Part shown: positions 1-9,587 of the stretch, piece by piece | How the letters are laid out: every line of letters begins with the position of its first letter | How positions within the stretch are numbered: the stretch's first letter is position 1 | Source of the DNA: Candidatus Albibeggiatoa sp. nov. NOAA | Lineage (GTDB): Bacteria; Pseudomonadota; Gammaproteobacteria; Beggiatoales; Beggiatoaceae | DNA: 64,000 nucleotides | Direction of reading: 5' to 3' | Assembly (NCBI GenBank): GCA_025800385.1 | Contig: JAOXRS010000120.1 | Coordinates: 62,001-126,000, forward strand | Notes under the pieces: generated by a model | What the model was told of the DNA's origin: nothing | Databases searched by the model: none | Seen by the model: only the letters and a program-made list of their open reading frames with translations | Position numbers and translations under genes: made by a program

Positions 1-364
1 AACTCATCAACACAGAATCTAATGAGGTGTGAATTTCCTGAATTCCCGTATTGGTCAAATTCAAAACGTATTTTTTACTTAAGGCAAAGTATTTAAGCTG
101 ATATTGTTGCTTTAATTCCGTGACACTCTCATCCCACAAATACCAACGCTCTCGCTTAATATCAATCGATAACAATAAGGTCAAGGTGACCCCATTTTGC
201 AAAGCTTCCACCACCGCATCCGTTAAACCATAATCCAAAGATGCGTCTAATAAATAAACGCCATCTTCCAAACGGGTTTCTGCGTGTTGGATTGTGAACT
301 CAGCATAAGTAACAGAATGAATGAACAATAAAGACAACAGTAGTAGGCATTGTCTCCATTGCAT
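1..364 (-). CDS. DUF4390 family protein (partial, runs off the left edge)
   Basis: Only the N-terminal ~121 residues lie in the window. They begin with a clear signal peptide (MQWRQCLLLLSLLFIHSVTYA), followed by a short beta-rich sequence with 'TLLLSIDIKRERWYLWD', as in DUF4390 proteins. The gene starts 17 bases after the rsmB stop. In many gammaproteobacteria DUF4390 sits between rsmB and the ntrY/ntrX sensor genes, so a ntrY-like kinase is expected beyond the edge (inference). An in-frame ATG at 406 would overlap rsmB and add 14 residues; I prefer 364 because it gives a standard signal peptide, although neither start has a strong ribosome site. The function of the family is unknown; the product is probably periplasmic or membrane-anchored. 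Confidence 0.7.
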   Translation of the reverse strand, partial: MQWRQCLLLLSLLFIHSVTYAEFTIQHAETRLEDGVYLLDASLDYGLTDAVVEALQNGVTLTLLLSIDIKRERWYLWDESVTELKQQYQLKYFALSKKYVLNLTNTGIQEIHTSLDSVLMS

Positions 365-380
365 GGGTATTGCTGTCAAT

Positions 381-1688
381 TTAGCTTGTTTTAAGCAGGC
401 AGGCATAATAAAAACCATCAAAACATTCTTTGTCACACGGTAAAATTTGACGACCTATCGTTTGAGCATGTCCCCAAGTATCAGGTAATGTTAATGCTTT
501 TGCATCAGGGTGTTGCGCTATAAAATCTTGTACTTGTAAATCATTTTCTTGTTTAAACACCGAACAGGTTGCATATAATAATTGTCCATTCGGTTTTAAT
601 AAGCCCCAACTTGCACGTAATATTTCAGCTTGACGCTTAACTAATGTGGCAAGGTCGCTGGGCTGACGTAAGTATTTAATATCAGGATGACGACGAATCA
701 CGCCACTGGCTGAACAAGGCACATCGAGTAATATACGATCAAACTGTTTTTTATCCCACCAATTATCAGGCTGGCTTGCATCAGCACAAACTACTTTAGC
801 AGCTAAGCCCAAACGTTGCAAAGTATCATGGATTTGTCCGATACGACTTTGCTGATTATCTATCGCAATTAACGTATCCATATCGTAACGTTCCAATAAA
901 TGGGCTGTTTTGCCCCCCGGTGCAGCACACGCATCTAACACAGTCGCTTGTTGTGGCACATTCAGCAAATGCGCGGCCAGTTGTGCAGCATTATCTTGTA
1001 CAGACACCCAACCATCTGAAAAATTTGGTAATAATTGCACATCAATCGGTTTTTCCAATTGAATACCTGAATCAATATGCGGACTGGCTGCAGCATCAAT
1101 TTGTTGGGTTTCTAGCAACTTTAAATAATCGTCACGACTGGTTTTTCGCAGGTTAACCCGCAAACTCATTGGCGGACGCTGGTTATTTGCCTCTGCAATC
1201 GCTTGCCAATCTTCAGGCCAATCCTGTTTCAATCGCTTTAACATCCATTTGGGATGCGCATAACGTACTGTGTCATTTTTATCAATTTGTTGCAATAATT
1301 CAACACTGTTGCGCTGAAAATTTCGTAATACGCCATTTGACAACTGTGTTGCCCAGTTTTTTTGCAATAAGCGGGTGACTTCAACCGTTGCAGAAATGGC
1401 AGCATGAGGCGGAATGCGTAAATAAATTTGCTGATACAAGCCAATGAGTAGCAAAGCTTCAATATCAAGGTCTTTTTGCTTAAACGGTTTGCGTAATAAC
1501 TGTTTGAGTATGGCTTGCAAACGTGGCAACCAACGCATTACACCATAAGACAACTCTTGTGCTAAAGCACGCTCGCGCTTGTCTGTTAAGGTCGGTAAAT
1601 GGGTGTCTAAACTGTCAGAGAGGGATTGGTGGTGTTGTAAAACGTGGGTCAGCACTTTGACCGCGATATAGCGTGCATTATTTTTCAA
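381..1688 (-). CDS. rsmB: 16S rRNA (cytosine967-C5)-methyltransferase RsmB
   Basis: This 435-residue protein methylates C967 of 16S rRNA using S-adenosylmethionine. An N-terminal NusB-like RNA-binding domain (about residues 1-140) is followed by a Rossmann methyltransferase domain with the SAM motif 'LDACAAPGGKT' near residue 250. The two family cysteines are present, in 'DVPCSASG' (motif IV) and 'YATCSVF' (motif VI, the nucleophile). Length is close to E. coli RsmB (429). The start codon is TTG with GGA seven bases upstream, and translation from it aligns with the usual 'MKN..A' start; no in-frame ATG precedes it. The DUF4390 gene follows directly. The usual upstream partner fmt is absent; a sensor kinase lies upstream instead. 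Confidence 0.95.
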   Translation of the reverse strand: MKNNARYIAVKVLTHVLQHHQSLSDSLDTHLPTLTDKRERALAQELSYGVMRWLPRLQAILKQLLRKPFKQKDLDIEALLLIGLYQQIYLRIPPHAAISATVEVTRLLQKNWATQLSNGVLRNFQRNSVELLQQIDKNDTVRYAHPKWMLKRLKQDWPEDWQAIAEANNQRPPMSLRVNLRKTSRDDYLKLLETQQIDAAASPHIDSGIQLEKPIDVQLLPNFSDGWVSVQDNAAQLAAHLLNVPQQATVLDACAAPGGKTAHLLERYDMDTLIAIDNQQSRIGQIHDTLQRLGLAAKVVCADASQPDNWWDKKQFDRILLDVPCSASGVIRRHPDIKYLRQPSDLATLVKRQAEILRASWGLLKPNGQLLYATCSVFKQENDLQVQDFIAQHPDAKALTLPDTWGHAQTIGRQILPCDKECFDGFYYACLLKTS

Positions 1689-1892
1689 AAGCGATTCCAG
1701 TCATCAATTAAACTTTGCAGCGAGACAAATAAAAGTTTAAAGCGGCGTATGGTTGCAAAAAACGCAAAAATATTCAACTATTCAAGTGATTATTATTTTT
1801 ATACGACAGCTCAGCAATAAATAAAAAATCACATCTATATTCTAGGTTTTATTAATGTTTGATTTCAAGTGTATTTATCTCCAGCTGTTGTA

Positions 1893-3983
1893 TCAGGCCG
1901 ATGACAGCCCTTTTTCGCAATGAGGTAGGTTTTGTGGCAGGTAAATATGTACTGTTGTGCCTTCTCCTAAAGTACTTTCCAAACGAATATAACCCTTCAT
2001 CAATTCCACAATATTTTTACTAATCGCCAGACCTAAACCTGCCCCGTCATAAGCTCGGGTGGATGAGTTATCGACTTGAGAAAACCATTTAAATAAATGC
2101 TGTTGTTGTTCAGGACTGATGCCAATACCTGTATCGGTGATTTGAATATGTATCCAACTTGTGGTCACACCTAACTCTAATTGTTGACAATGACGCACTT
2201 CAAAATGAATTCGCCCGCCCTGAGTAAACTTAACTGCATTACTTAAAATATTTAATAATACTTGACGCAAACGGGTGGCATCTGTCGCCATCGTGCTGAC
2301 TTCATCGCTGTAATAAGCGTATAAGCGATTTTGTGATTGGTCAATCATAGGACGCAATGTATCCACGATTTCATCTAATAGTGGTTTTAATTCGACATCT
2401 TGCACACGGAGGGTCAGGTTGCCCGTTTCAATTTTCGAAATATCTAACACATCATTGACCATGCTTAATAAATGCTTACCTGAATGCTGAATTTTTTGCA
2501 GATCATCAATGCAGTCTTCAGCTCCCATATCTGTGGCTTCTTCTTCTAACATTTCACTATAGCCAATCACAGCATTAAGCGGCGTGCGTAACTCGTGACT
2601 CATATTGGCCATAAATTGACTTTTAGCTTGGTTTGCAGTTTCCGCCACATCTTTCGCTTCTACTAATGCAGCTGCATGTTGTTCTAGTTCAATTGTTGCC
2701 GCAGCCAGCTGTTGGTTGCTTTCAGTTAATTGTTGCGTGCGACGTTGTACTCGATATTCTAGTTCTTCATTTAAGTTTTTCAGCTGTAACTCTGCTTGTT
2801 TACGCCCACTAATATCGTGAAAGAAAATAGCGAGGCCTTCCTTGCTTGGGTAAGCCCGAATTTCTAACCATTTGTCTAAAATAGGATAATAGTCCTCAAG
2901 GTCAAAAATGGCATGTCTGGCTTCTTGGCTATTTTTAGATATATTTTGCTCAAGTTGTTGGATTTTAGATTTAATTGGCTCAGAAAATAACTTGGTATAG
3001 TGTTGAGCACAGTCGGTATCAGGCTGAATATTTAATAAATGACCTGCTTGTGGGTTGATGTATGACACTTGTCCCTGTAAATCAATCGCAACAAATGCGT
3101 CTTTAATACTTTCTAAAATGGTTGTTGTGCGTTGGTTGGCACGTTGTAAATAGGTAAGGAAAAAATAGCCCAACCAAACCACTAACATCAAACTCCATAA
3201 ATAAGCAGATAAACGATAAATAGAAGCCACCCGAATCGCTTGTTGCGCATAGAAGTGATAAGTACGTTCTAATTGATTGGCATGAGCATTGGCAACAGGC
3301 GGCATTAATTGTTCAGTTAAACTATCTACTTCAGGTTTATGGCGTAGAATATTTTTTGCGTGAGCGAGGGCTAAAGTCACCAGTTTTTCATCTTCAACTT
3401 GCGCATCAATATCACGAAACTGAGAGAGTTCGTCCATAATTTTTTCGACACTAGGAGCGAGTAATTCATCTGCAGTTAAGTTGTAGAGCAATAAATTATG
3501 CAATAAAGCACTCATCAAAATTTTAGGATGACGGGTAGACACTAATTGATACCACTCCCATACATCAGCTTCGCCTAATACGGGTAAATAGCGTAATGAA
3601 TTTTTCAGAATGGCATTACGTGATTTGAAAATTTCTAATAATATGCCTTTTTCGACTAGTTCTTGCTCACGTAGTTCTAATATATCGCGTAATTTTTGTT
3701 GGCCTTTGATTGGAATAAAGCTGGGTATTTGATTTAATTCTGTTTGGATTTGTTGCAACTCACTCATGTACAGTACAAGCGAATCATAAGAAGTTACAAG
3801 CTCATAGCGTGAGTGCAGAATATCACGGTTTAATATCGCATCTTTAGTCAGATGTTGGAAAATAGCAGCCTGATAACGTTCATGTTCATTAAAATCAATC
3901 GAACGGCTTTTCATAATCAAAAAGATCAATACGCCGATAGCCATGGTAAACATCACTATCATAAACCATTGATGATGTCTCAT
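1893..3983 (-). CDS. Membrane sensor histidine kinase (DAHL-like sensor, PAS, HisKA, HATPase)
   Basis: This 696-residue kinase has a transmembrane helix at about 8-25, a long all-helical periplasmic region (about 30-255) resembling the DAHL sensor domain, and a second helix at about 262-282. A PAS domain (from '[13 protein letters not shown]'), a coiled coil (about 400-450), and a HisKA domain with the phospho-acceptor box '[15 protein letters not shown]' follow. The ATPase domain has N box '[10 protein letters not shown]', G1 'DTGIGIS' and G2 '[10 protein letters not shown]'. No receiver or Hpt domain is attached and no response regulator is adjacent. Its ATG overlaps the stop of the cytochrome c peroxidase gene by 4 bases (ATGA), so the two are probably co-translated. 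A redox or peroxide signal is a guess from that linkage. Confidence 0.88.
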   Translation of the reverse strand: MRHHQWFMIVMFTMAIGVLIFLIMKSRSIDFNEHERYQAAIFQHLTKDAILNRDILHSRYELVTSYDSLVLYMSELQQIQTELNQIPSFIPIKGQQKLRDILELREQELVEKGILLEIFKSRNAILKNSLRYLPVLGEADVWEWYQLVSTRHPKILMSALLHNLLLYNLTADELLAPSVEKIMDELSQFRDIDAQVEDEKLVTLALAHAKNILRHKPEVDSLTEQLMPPVANAHANQLERTYHFYAQQAIRVASIYRLSAYLWSLMLVVWLGYFFLTYLQRANQRTTTILESIKDAFVAIDLQGQVSYINPQAGHLLNIQPDTDCAQHYTKLFSEPIKSKIQQLEQNISKNSQEARHAIFDLEDYYPILDKWLEIRAYPSKEGLAIFFHDISGRKQAELQLKNLNEELEYRVQRRTQQLTESNQQLAAATIELEQHAAALVEAKDVAETANQAKSQFMANMSHELRTPLNAVIGYSEMLEEEATDMGAEDCIDDLQKIQHSGKHLLSMVNDVLDISKIETGNLTLRVQDVELKPLLDEIVDTLRPMIDQSQNRLYAYYSDEVSTMATDATRLRQVLLNILSNAVKFTQGGRIHFEVRHCQQLELGVTTSWIHIQITDTGIGISPEQQQHLFKWFSQVDNSSTRAYDGAGLGLAISKNIVELMKGYIRLESTLGEGTTVHIYLPQNLPHCEKGLSSA

Positions 3984-4984
3984 AGTGGTTGCCCGTTATA
4001 TTCACCTGTAAGTGTTTTGAGAAATGCGACCAGTAATTCTACGTCTTCATCTGATAACATGCGCCCAAGTTGATAACGCCCCATCACCTTGACTGCATCT
4101 GGTAATGTTTCTGCCGATCCATCATGAAAATAAGGCGCGGTCAGTGCAATATTGCGTAATGATGGCACTTTAAACACAAATTTATCAGCAGGGTTTTGTG
4201 TCACATTATAACGCCCTAAGTCAACTTGAGTAATATTACCTCTATCTTCAAAATAATTACCCATCACACCAAAGTGTTGAAACATATTGCCGCCAATATT
4301 CATGCCTTGATGACAACTAATGCAACCATAGGCTTTAAAACGTTGATAACCTAATTTTTCTTTTTCAGTTAAAACAGCATCATCGCCTCTTAAATAACGA
4401 TCAAAGCGGGAGTTTGGTGTGTATAGTGAACGCTCAAATGTCGCAATCGCATCTTGAATATTTTTACTGGTTAAACCATCTAAATAGAGTAAACTAAACT
4501 GTTCAATATAATAAGTATCTTGTTCCAATTTCATAATCACTTCACGCCAATTTGATCCCATTTCGATTGGATTATGGATAGGCCCTTCTGCTTGTTCTTC
4601 TAAATTTTTAGCTCGTCCATCCCAGAATTGACGAAAATTAAAACCACTATTGAATACCGTGGGGGCATTAATAGGCCCTACAGCCCCGTTGATACCTATG
4701 GATGTTTGAGTGCCATCCACACCACCTTTGATTAAATTATGGCAACTCGCACAGGAAATTGTATTGTCATGCGAAAGCCGTGGATCGTGAAATAATATAT
4801 TGCCTAATTGTACTTTTCTTGCGTTGAAATATAAGTTATTTGGAATAGGTCGAATGGGTTCAAGTGCTAAATTTTTACCGTCATACACTGATTCATCAAG
4901 TTCTATTGGTTCATATTGTTGCCATAATACTACGCCAAGTACACTACCGAGAATGAGAGGAATGAGGTAGGATAATTTCCACAT
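3980..4984 (-). CDS. Di-heme cytochrome c peroxidase (CcpA/MauG family)
   Basis: This periplasmic enzyme should reduce H2O2 to water with electrons from c-type cytochromes. The 334-residue protein starts with an uncleaved or signal-anchor helix ([15 protein letters not shown]). It carries two CxxCH haem sites, 'SCASCH' near residue 80 and 'GCISCH' near residue 225. Family motifs around them include '[17 protein letters not shown]' and '[18 protein letters not shown]'. I chose the ATG at 4984 because GGAG lies six bases upstream; a TTG at 4996 is also in frame but has no such support. The gene is first in a two-gene operon with the sensor kinase. Haem attachment would need the Ccm system, of which ccmHI lie further along. 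Confidence 0.92.
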   Translation of the reverse strand: MWKLSYLIPLILGSVLGVVLWQQYEPIELDESVYDGKNLALEPIRPIPNNLYFNARKVQLGNILFHDPRLSHDNTISCASCHNLIKGGVDGTQTSIGINGAVGPINAPTVFNSGFNFRQFWDGRAKNLEEQAEGPIHNPIEMGSNWREVIMKLEQDTYYIEQFSLLYLDGLTSKNIQDAIATFERSLYTPNSRFDRYLRGDDAVLTEKEKLGYQRFKAYGCISCHQGMNIGGNMFQHFGVMGNYFEDRGNITQVDLGRYNVTQNPADKFVFKVPSLRNIALTAPYFHDGSAETLPDAVKVMGRYQLGRMLSDEDVELLVAFLKTLTGEYNGQPL

Positions 4985-5531
4985 TGTAAGCTCCAAACTT
5001 TTTATTACATAAGTATAACAAGTTTATGAAAATTAGTAAGTTTCAACTAATATATGTTTATTGCTGATTTCAGTAAGATATTTTTTTTATAATTTATTAT
5101 TTATATTGGATTTATATCAAGGAATGAAAGGGGGAGTGACTCCAACCCCAAAGCAGAAACAATATTTGTATATTAAGATTGGATGCAATAAATGGACATT
5201 TTCAATATAAGAGTTAATGGCAGAGAAAAAACGATATTTGACAACCAGAGGTAGATTAGAAAAATTTCTATAACTTTATGTAATCATATTGAAAATAGTA
5301 AAAAGAGTAATATATGAAAAGTATTAGAGTAGGTATTAGAAAAGTAAATAGGGTTTGTAGTAAAAATGGAGGCAGATTTATTATATTCCATACTATTTAG
5401 TTTAAACAGTGGAATTAACATATTATTTATTAGCTTTAGTTAGCGAAATAAATGAGCAAGGCAAAATAAAAAGTAAAAAATAAAGTTTTACAATACATGT
5501 GGTTATATAATAGTACATTGAAAGAATTATT
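4985..5531. other. AT-rich non-coding gap between cytochrome peroxidase and ptuB
   Basis: About 550 bases with no convincing gene. The right end of the peroxidase promoter should lie here (a TATACT element reads leftwards at about 5010-5015, without a clear -35). A G/C-rich hairpin at 5130-5149 (arms GGGG/CCCC with an inner GGAG/CTCC, followed leftwards by TTT) could end ptuAB transcription, but it lies nearly 400 bases past the ptuB stop. The rest is very AT-rich and could be decayed or acquired DNA. Confidence 0.4.
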
Positions 5532-6179
5532 TTATTTTGCAGCTAATGGTTTATATTTATAAACTAAAAAAGAAATAAAAGGTTTATTTTCTTGCTCCAG
5601 TATTTGTCGTATTTTTTGTTTTCTCTTGTTTATATCTTTAATATTTCTCAAGCTATTTTGAAATGCTACTAAAGTATTTTTTCTTGCTTTAGCTAAAGAA
5701 TCATCATTTAACCTTAAAGTATCAATCATATATTCGGCTTTTGCTTTGTCTTTGTCTGATGGTTGGATTTTAATATGGTCATTTTCATCATGGGAATAAA
5801 TAAAATACTCTCTAATATTTTCTATTTTGGTAGGGTCTAAAAATTTATTTTCATCATATTCATTATTTTTTCTGTGTCCACAGCTATGATGTGTTCTATC
5901 TGGATCAATATTATGGCAAGTACCATTACAGGAAACAGATAAATTACTATATTCAAAGGTTAATGAAGCATATGTTTCTTTAGGTTTGATGTGTTCAATA
6001 TGGGAGCTTTGCTCGGAAACTTTACTTTCGCAGTAAACACATAGATAGTTTTGTTCATTTTGTAAAATATGTGTTTTTAAGGTTCTTTTATCATGACTGA
6101 AATAATCATTCCAATTTTCTAAGCCTTCTATATCTTCAAGAAAAAATTGAGGAGTTTCCGTTTTTTGTATAAATCTCAC
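5532..6179 (-). CDS. ptuB: Septu system HNH endonuclease PtuB
   Basis: This 215-residue protein belongs to the HNH family found as the nuclease partner of PtuA-type ATPases (TIGR02646-like). Visible motifs are a zinc pair 'CVYCESK' near residue 48, the HNH core 'SHIEHIKPK' near residue 58, 'NLSVSCNGTCHN' and 'HHSCGHRKNN'. In Septu the PtuA-PtuB complex degrades DNA on phage infection. The start is GTG and it overlaps the ptuA stop (GTGA), so the pair is translationally coupled. The sequence is much richer in A/T than the flanking housekeeping genes. A retron-linked form is not supported, since no reverse transcriptase is present. Assignment is by motif and gene order. Confidence 0.85.
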   Translation of the reverse strand: MRFIQKTETPQFFLEDIEGLENWNDYFSHDKRTLKTHILQNEQNYLCVYCESKVSEQSSHIEHIKPKETYASLTFEYSNLSVSCNGTCHNIDPDRTHHSCGHRKNNEYDENKFLDPTKIENIREYFIYSHDENDHIKIQPSDKDKAKAEYMIDTLRLNDDSLAKARKNTLVAFQNSLRNIKDINKRKQKIRQILEQENKPFISFLVYKYKPLAAK

Positions 6180-7903
6180 TGCATTAACTCCAAGTCAAAG
6201 TTAATTTCTTGGAAAAATGCGGAGTTTTCACTTTCATATTCTAATATTTCTCGTTTTAATTCTTTGGCTTCTTCTGAATCTATTCTACCTTCATCAACTA
6301 ATTTTCTATATTTTTGGTGTTTATTAAGTAAGTCAGTTGGTAAATCAGGTGCACCCATGATTTCAGTGATGATAGTATTGATGTCTCTGTCAATCGGTGG
6401 TTTGTTAAATTGCACTGCTTTGACTTTACCATCAGATAATTCAAGTACAACTAGATTTTTGTAATAGGTTGAGCTTAAAATTTGTGGCGAGTGAGTTGCA
6501 AGTAGAAATTGACAATTATCTGACCATTTTTTTAAATCTTTGGTAATTTGATACTGCCATTTAGGATGTAGCGCAATATCAATTTCATCCATCAAAACAA
6601 TAGAATCTGGTTCAACGATATATTTCAACCAAATATAAATACCTAGCCTTTTAAGTTCGCCATGACTTAACTCTTCTGGTAGTAATTGTTCCTTTGTATC
6701 TGTTTGCTTGAAATATACTTCACCTGTTTTACCATCAAAAGAAATCTCTTTATGATTTAAGAAATGACTCAATTCTTCTGTAAGATTATCATAGTGTTTA
6801 CCATACACACCAGTTTCTAGTTTTTCTTGTTTATCTCTTTCAAAAGCCTTGTCAAAAGCTGACGAAATTAAATCAGTTGAAGCAAAATCATAAGTAAAAA
6901 AACCTTCTAGATTATTTTTTGCTGATTCAACAGCTTCATCATAGGAAATAAAAGATGAGCTATTTTCCATAGATAAATCATGTGTGTTATTAAAAATACG
7001 AGCTTTCTCTTCTAATGTTAAAAAAAGGAAAGCTTGAGATTTAGGTGTATTCAAGAAAAGTTTATTTGGTAATTCATTCAGTATATTTTGAGGCATATTT
7101 GTTTTTAGTAGCAATACATTTTGTGTATTTGCTAATTGACTAATATATATTGTATTTTCGTCTTTCAGCTTATCACTTAGGTTTTCTACTTTTTCTTGCA
7201 CATCAGAATATATTGATTCAAGTTCTTTTACATCTCTAATAGTATCTTCCTCTGTTGTTATACTAAATATACTTGAACTCGGTGGTTTATTAGCAATAAA
7301 ATCAAGTAGCTCATGGTAAGCTTCTGCATTATTAGAGTCCTTAATGTTTAAGTATATTTCTCTTTCTTGGGCATTTGAATTATCAAATTTAGCAAGAATA
7401 CCTCCCCAAGAATCATTTATTCCATAACCCACCATTTTTTCGATTTTTTTCCTCATAAGGGGAGTAACACGATTACGAGCTTCAAGCTCATTTTTAAGCT
7501 CTAGTATTGTTTCATCTCTCTTTTTTTGCTGTTTAGCTTTTTCTAATTGCTCTTTTACTTCCTTAATATCTAAAAAACAATGAAAATCTCTTTCTTCATC
7601 TTGGGTGGGTACAATTATAAATTCTAAGTCATAGTCTTGCTCCATTTCCTCAATCACAAAACTAGCAAGTTTAGTTTTAGATTTGATTTTTTTTGTATAG
7701 CCCAATAAATTTTTAATGAAATTTTTTCTATTTTCATCTCTAAAACAACGTAATAAAATAAAAATAAACTGCAAAATAGTAGATTTACCACCACCATTCA
7801 CGCTAGCAATTGAAAAAGTAGCAGGAAATTGACTTTTCTCAAAATTAATTTCTATATTTTCAAGATGTCTATATTTTGTAATTTCAACTTTCTTTAAAAA
7901 CAT
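6176..7903 (-). CDS. ptuA: Septu system AAA/ABC-type ATPase PtuA
   Basis: This 575-residue ATPase is of the SMC/ABC-like AAA_15/AAA_21 type used by Septu and OLD-like defence systems. It has Walker A 'NGGGKST' near residue 38 and an extended helical insertion (about 100-190). Near the C-terminus come a signature-like 'ELSHGELKRLGIY', Walker B 'SIVLMDEIDIALHP' and the H-loop 'LLATHSPQIL'. The ATG at 7903 follows an AGG nine bases upstream; a TTG at 7924 is also in frame but less likely. The gene lies 100 bases from the pnt operon terminator and overlaps ptuB by 4 bases. No third gene or reverse transcriptase accompanies the pair. Base composition suggests horizontal acquisition. Confidence 0.86.
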   Translation of the reverse strand: MFLKKVEITKYRHLENIEINFEKSQFPATFSIASVNGGGKSTILQFIFILLRCFRDENRKNFIKNLLGYTKKIKSKTKLASFVIEEMEQDYDLEFIIVPTQDEERDFHCFLDIKEVKEQLEKAKQQKKRDETILELKNELEARNRVTPLMRKKIEKMVGYGINDSWGGILAKFDNSNAQEREIYLNIKDSNNAEAYHELLDFIANKPPSSSIFSITTEEDTIRDVKELESIYSDVQEKVENLSDKLKDENTIYISQLANTQNVLLLKTNMPQNILNELPNKLFLNTPKSQAFLFLTLEEKARIFNNTHDLSMENSSSFISYDEAVESAKNNLEGFFTYDFASTDLISSAFDKAFERDKQEKLETGVYGKHYDNLTEELSHFLNHKEISFDGKTGEVYFKQTDTKEQLLPEELSHGELKRLGIYIWLKYIVEPDSIVLMDEIDIALHPKWQYQITKDLKKWSDNCQFLLATHSPQILSSTYYKNLVVLELSDGKVKAVQFNKPPIDRDINTIITEIMGAPDLPTDLLNKHQKYRKLVDEGRIDSEEAKELKREILEYESENSAFFQEINFDLELMQ

Positions 7904-7965
7904 ATCTAATAACCTGTAAATCAACTTAACAAAACTATAACACCATATTTAGGTTTATTAAACAA

Positions 7966-8002
7966 TAAAAAAGGCGAACCCCAAAACGGAATCCGCCCTT
8001 TT
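7966..8002 (-). terminator. Intrinsic terminator of the pnt operon
   Basis: Reading leftwards, 24 bases after the pntB stop, a hairpin with arms of about 12 pairs (AAAAGGGCGGATTCC against GGGGTTCGCCTTTT, with one bulge and some G-U pairs) ends in a run of T. The A-run on the other side means it could work in both directions, which would also insulate ptuA. Confidence 0.8.
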
Positions 8003-8025
8003 CAAAGAACTATAAACTTAAAAAA

Positions 8026-9573
8026 TTATAATTCTTTCACTGATGTCAACAACTCAGCTGCCATCTTCTGGCCATCACCGTATAACATACGAGTGTTATC
8101 AGCATAGAACAATAAGTTTTCGACACCAGAGAAACCAGCACCTTTACCACGTTTAATCACAATCGCATTTTTAGCTTTATCCGCATTTAAAATCGGCATA
8201 CCATAAATTGGACTGTCTGGGTTAGAACGTGCCACTGGATTCACAACGTCGTTTGCACCGATGATTAAGACCACATCAGTTTGTTCAAACTCTTCGTTGA
8301 TTTCCTCTAAGTCAAAAATCATGTCATAAGGTACACCCGCTTCCGCAAGCAATACGTTCATATGACCCGGCATACGACCTGCAACTGGGTGAATCGCAAA
8401 TTTCACAGTCACATCTTTATCGGTTAAAGCTTTGGTTAATTCCCAAATTTTGTGCTGTGCTTGCGCAACCGCCATACCATACCCTGGTACGATAATGACT
8501 TGTGAAGCATATGCCATAGAAATCGCCGCATCGGTTGCATCAATTTCTTTCATAGAGCCTTCAACTTCTTCGTCAGCACCTGCGCCACCGCTAGAACCGA
8601 AGCCACTGAATAATACGTTAGCTAAAGAACGGTTCATTGCTTTCGCCATTAATTGGGTCAACAATGTACCAGAAGAACCAACCACTGTACCCGCAATAAT
8701 CATCGCCGCGTTGCCTAATACGAAACCTTCAAATGCAACCGCTAAACCTGTTAACGCGTTGAATAATGAAATCACTACAGGCATGTCTGCGCCACCGATT
8801 GGTAAAGTCATCATCACACCAAATACCAATGCAGCCACGAAGAATAAAATAATGATTGAAGTCGTTGCATCAGCACCTTGGAGTAAAACGATTAAACCCA
8901 GTATTAAAGAAGCTGCGAATAAACCTAAGTTGACAAATTGCTGATTAGGGAAAATGAATGATTTCTTCATTAAACCTTGTAATTTAGCAAATGCGACCAT
9001 TGAACCAGAGAACGCGATACTACCAATTAACGCACCCAAAATCGCTAAGACTTGGGTTGTGGTGTCATCGATGCCTTGGAATAATTCTACTGCCGCAATC
9101 GCACCCGCAGCACCGCCACCAAGACCGTTATAAATCGCAATCATTTGTGGCATATCTGTCATCGCGACTTTCTTAGCAAACCACCATGCCGCACCTGAAC
9201 CGATAATAATCGCCAAAAGCATTAAGCCGTAGTTGTGCATACCTGGGTACATGAAAGTAACCAAGGTCGCCAATACCATACCTACGCCAGCCCAAATGAT
9301 ACCGCCACGTGCTGTGACAGGTGAACTCATTTGTTTCAAGCCTAAAATAAATAATACCGCCGCAATGAAGTAAGATAATTCAATTGTCAACGCTGCCCAT
9401 GAGAATGCTGATTCTGGCACGTGAGACACAGCTGTACCGATAGATTGCTCTAAACCATCAATTCTGCCGTGTAATGCTTCTTCTAACGCTTTGACTTTAT
9501 CATGTAAAGCTTGAAATTGGTCAGCAACATTTGAATCTGCCACTTGCGGTAACTCGTTTGTTGTTTCAGCCAC
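8026..9573 (-). CDS. pntB: NAD(P) transhydrogenase subunit beta, with N-terminal extension
   Basis: This is the membrane and NADP(H)-binding subunit of proton-translocating transhydrogenase, which drives hydride transfer from NADH to NADP+ with the proton gradient. The body matches PntB: many transmembrane helices (about 60-300), 'GGADMPVVISLFNALTG', then the NADP domain with 'PGYGMAVAQAQ', 'HPVAGRMPGHMNVLLAEA' and 'GANDVVNP'. At 515 residues it is about 50 longer than the E. coli protein (462). The excess is a hydrophilic N-terminal segment containing a likely coiled coil (FQALHDKVKALEEAL). The start is GTG with GGGAG nine bases upstream, immediately after pntAb, so the extension appears genuinely translated. 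Third gene of pntAa-pntAb-pntB. Confidence 0.95.
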   Translation of the reverse strand: MAETTNELPQVADSNVADQFQALHDKVKALEEALHGRIDGLEQSIGTAVSHVPESAFSWAALTIELSYFIAAVLFILGLKQMSSPVTARGGIIWAGVGMVLATLVTFMYPGMHNYGLMLLAIIIGSGAAWWFAKKVAMTDMPQMIAIYNGLGGGAAGAIAAVELFQGIDDTTTQVLAILGALIGSIAFSGSMVAFAKLQGLMKKSFIFPNQQFVNLGLFAASLILGLIVLLQGADATTSIIILFFVAALVFGVMMTLPIGGADMPVVISLFNALTGLAVAFEGFVLGNAAMIIAGTVVGSSGTLLTQLMAKAMNRSLANVLFSGFGSSGGAGADEEVEGSMKEIDATDAAISMAYASQVIIVPGYGMAVAQAQHKIWELTKALTDKDVTVKFAIHPVAGRMPGHMNVLLAEAGVPYDMIFDLEEINEEFEQTDVVLIIGANDVVNPVARSNPDSPIYGMPILNADKAKNAIVIKRGKGAGFSGVENLLFYADNTRMLYGDGQKMAAELLTSVKEL

Positions 9574-9587
9574 TGGTTATCGCTCCC

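Noticed and set aside
5314..5400. 28-codon open frame in the gap after ptuB
   Set aside because: Short, no ribosome site and no recognisable protein; AT-rich DNA gives such frames by chance.
5532..7903. Retron-Septu (Ec78-like) interpretation of the ptuAB locus
   Set aside because: No reverse transcriptase gene and no msr/msd-like repeat pair is present on either side, so only a plain Septu pair is supported.
8432..8944. 170-residue open frame opposite pntB
   Set aside because: It is antisense to a clearly coding, well-matched pntB. Its sequence is low-complexity (A, N, P, I, T rich), the usual shadow of membrane-protein codons.
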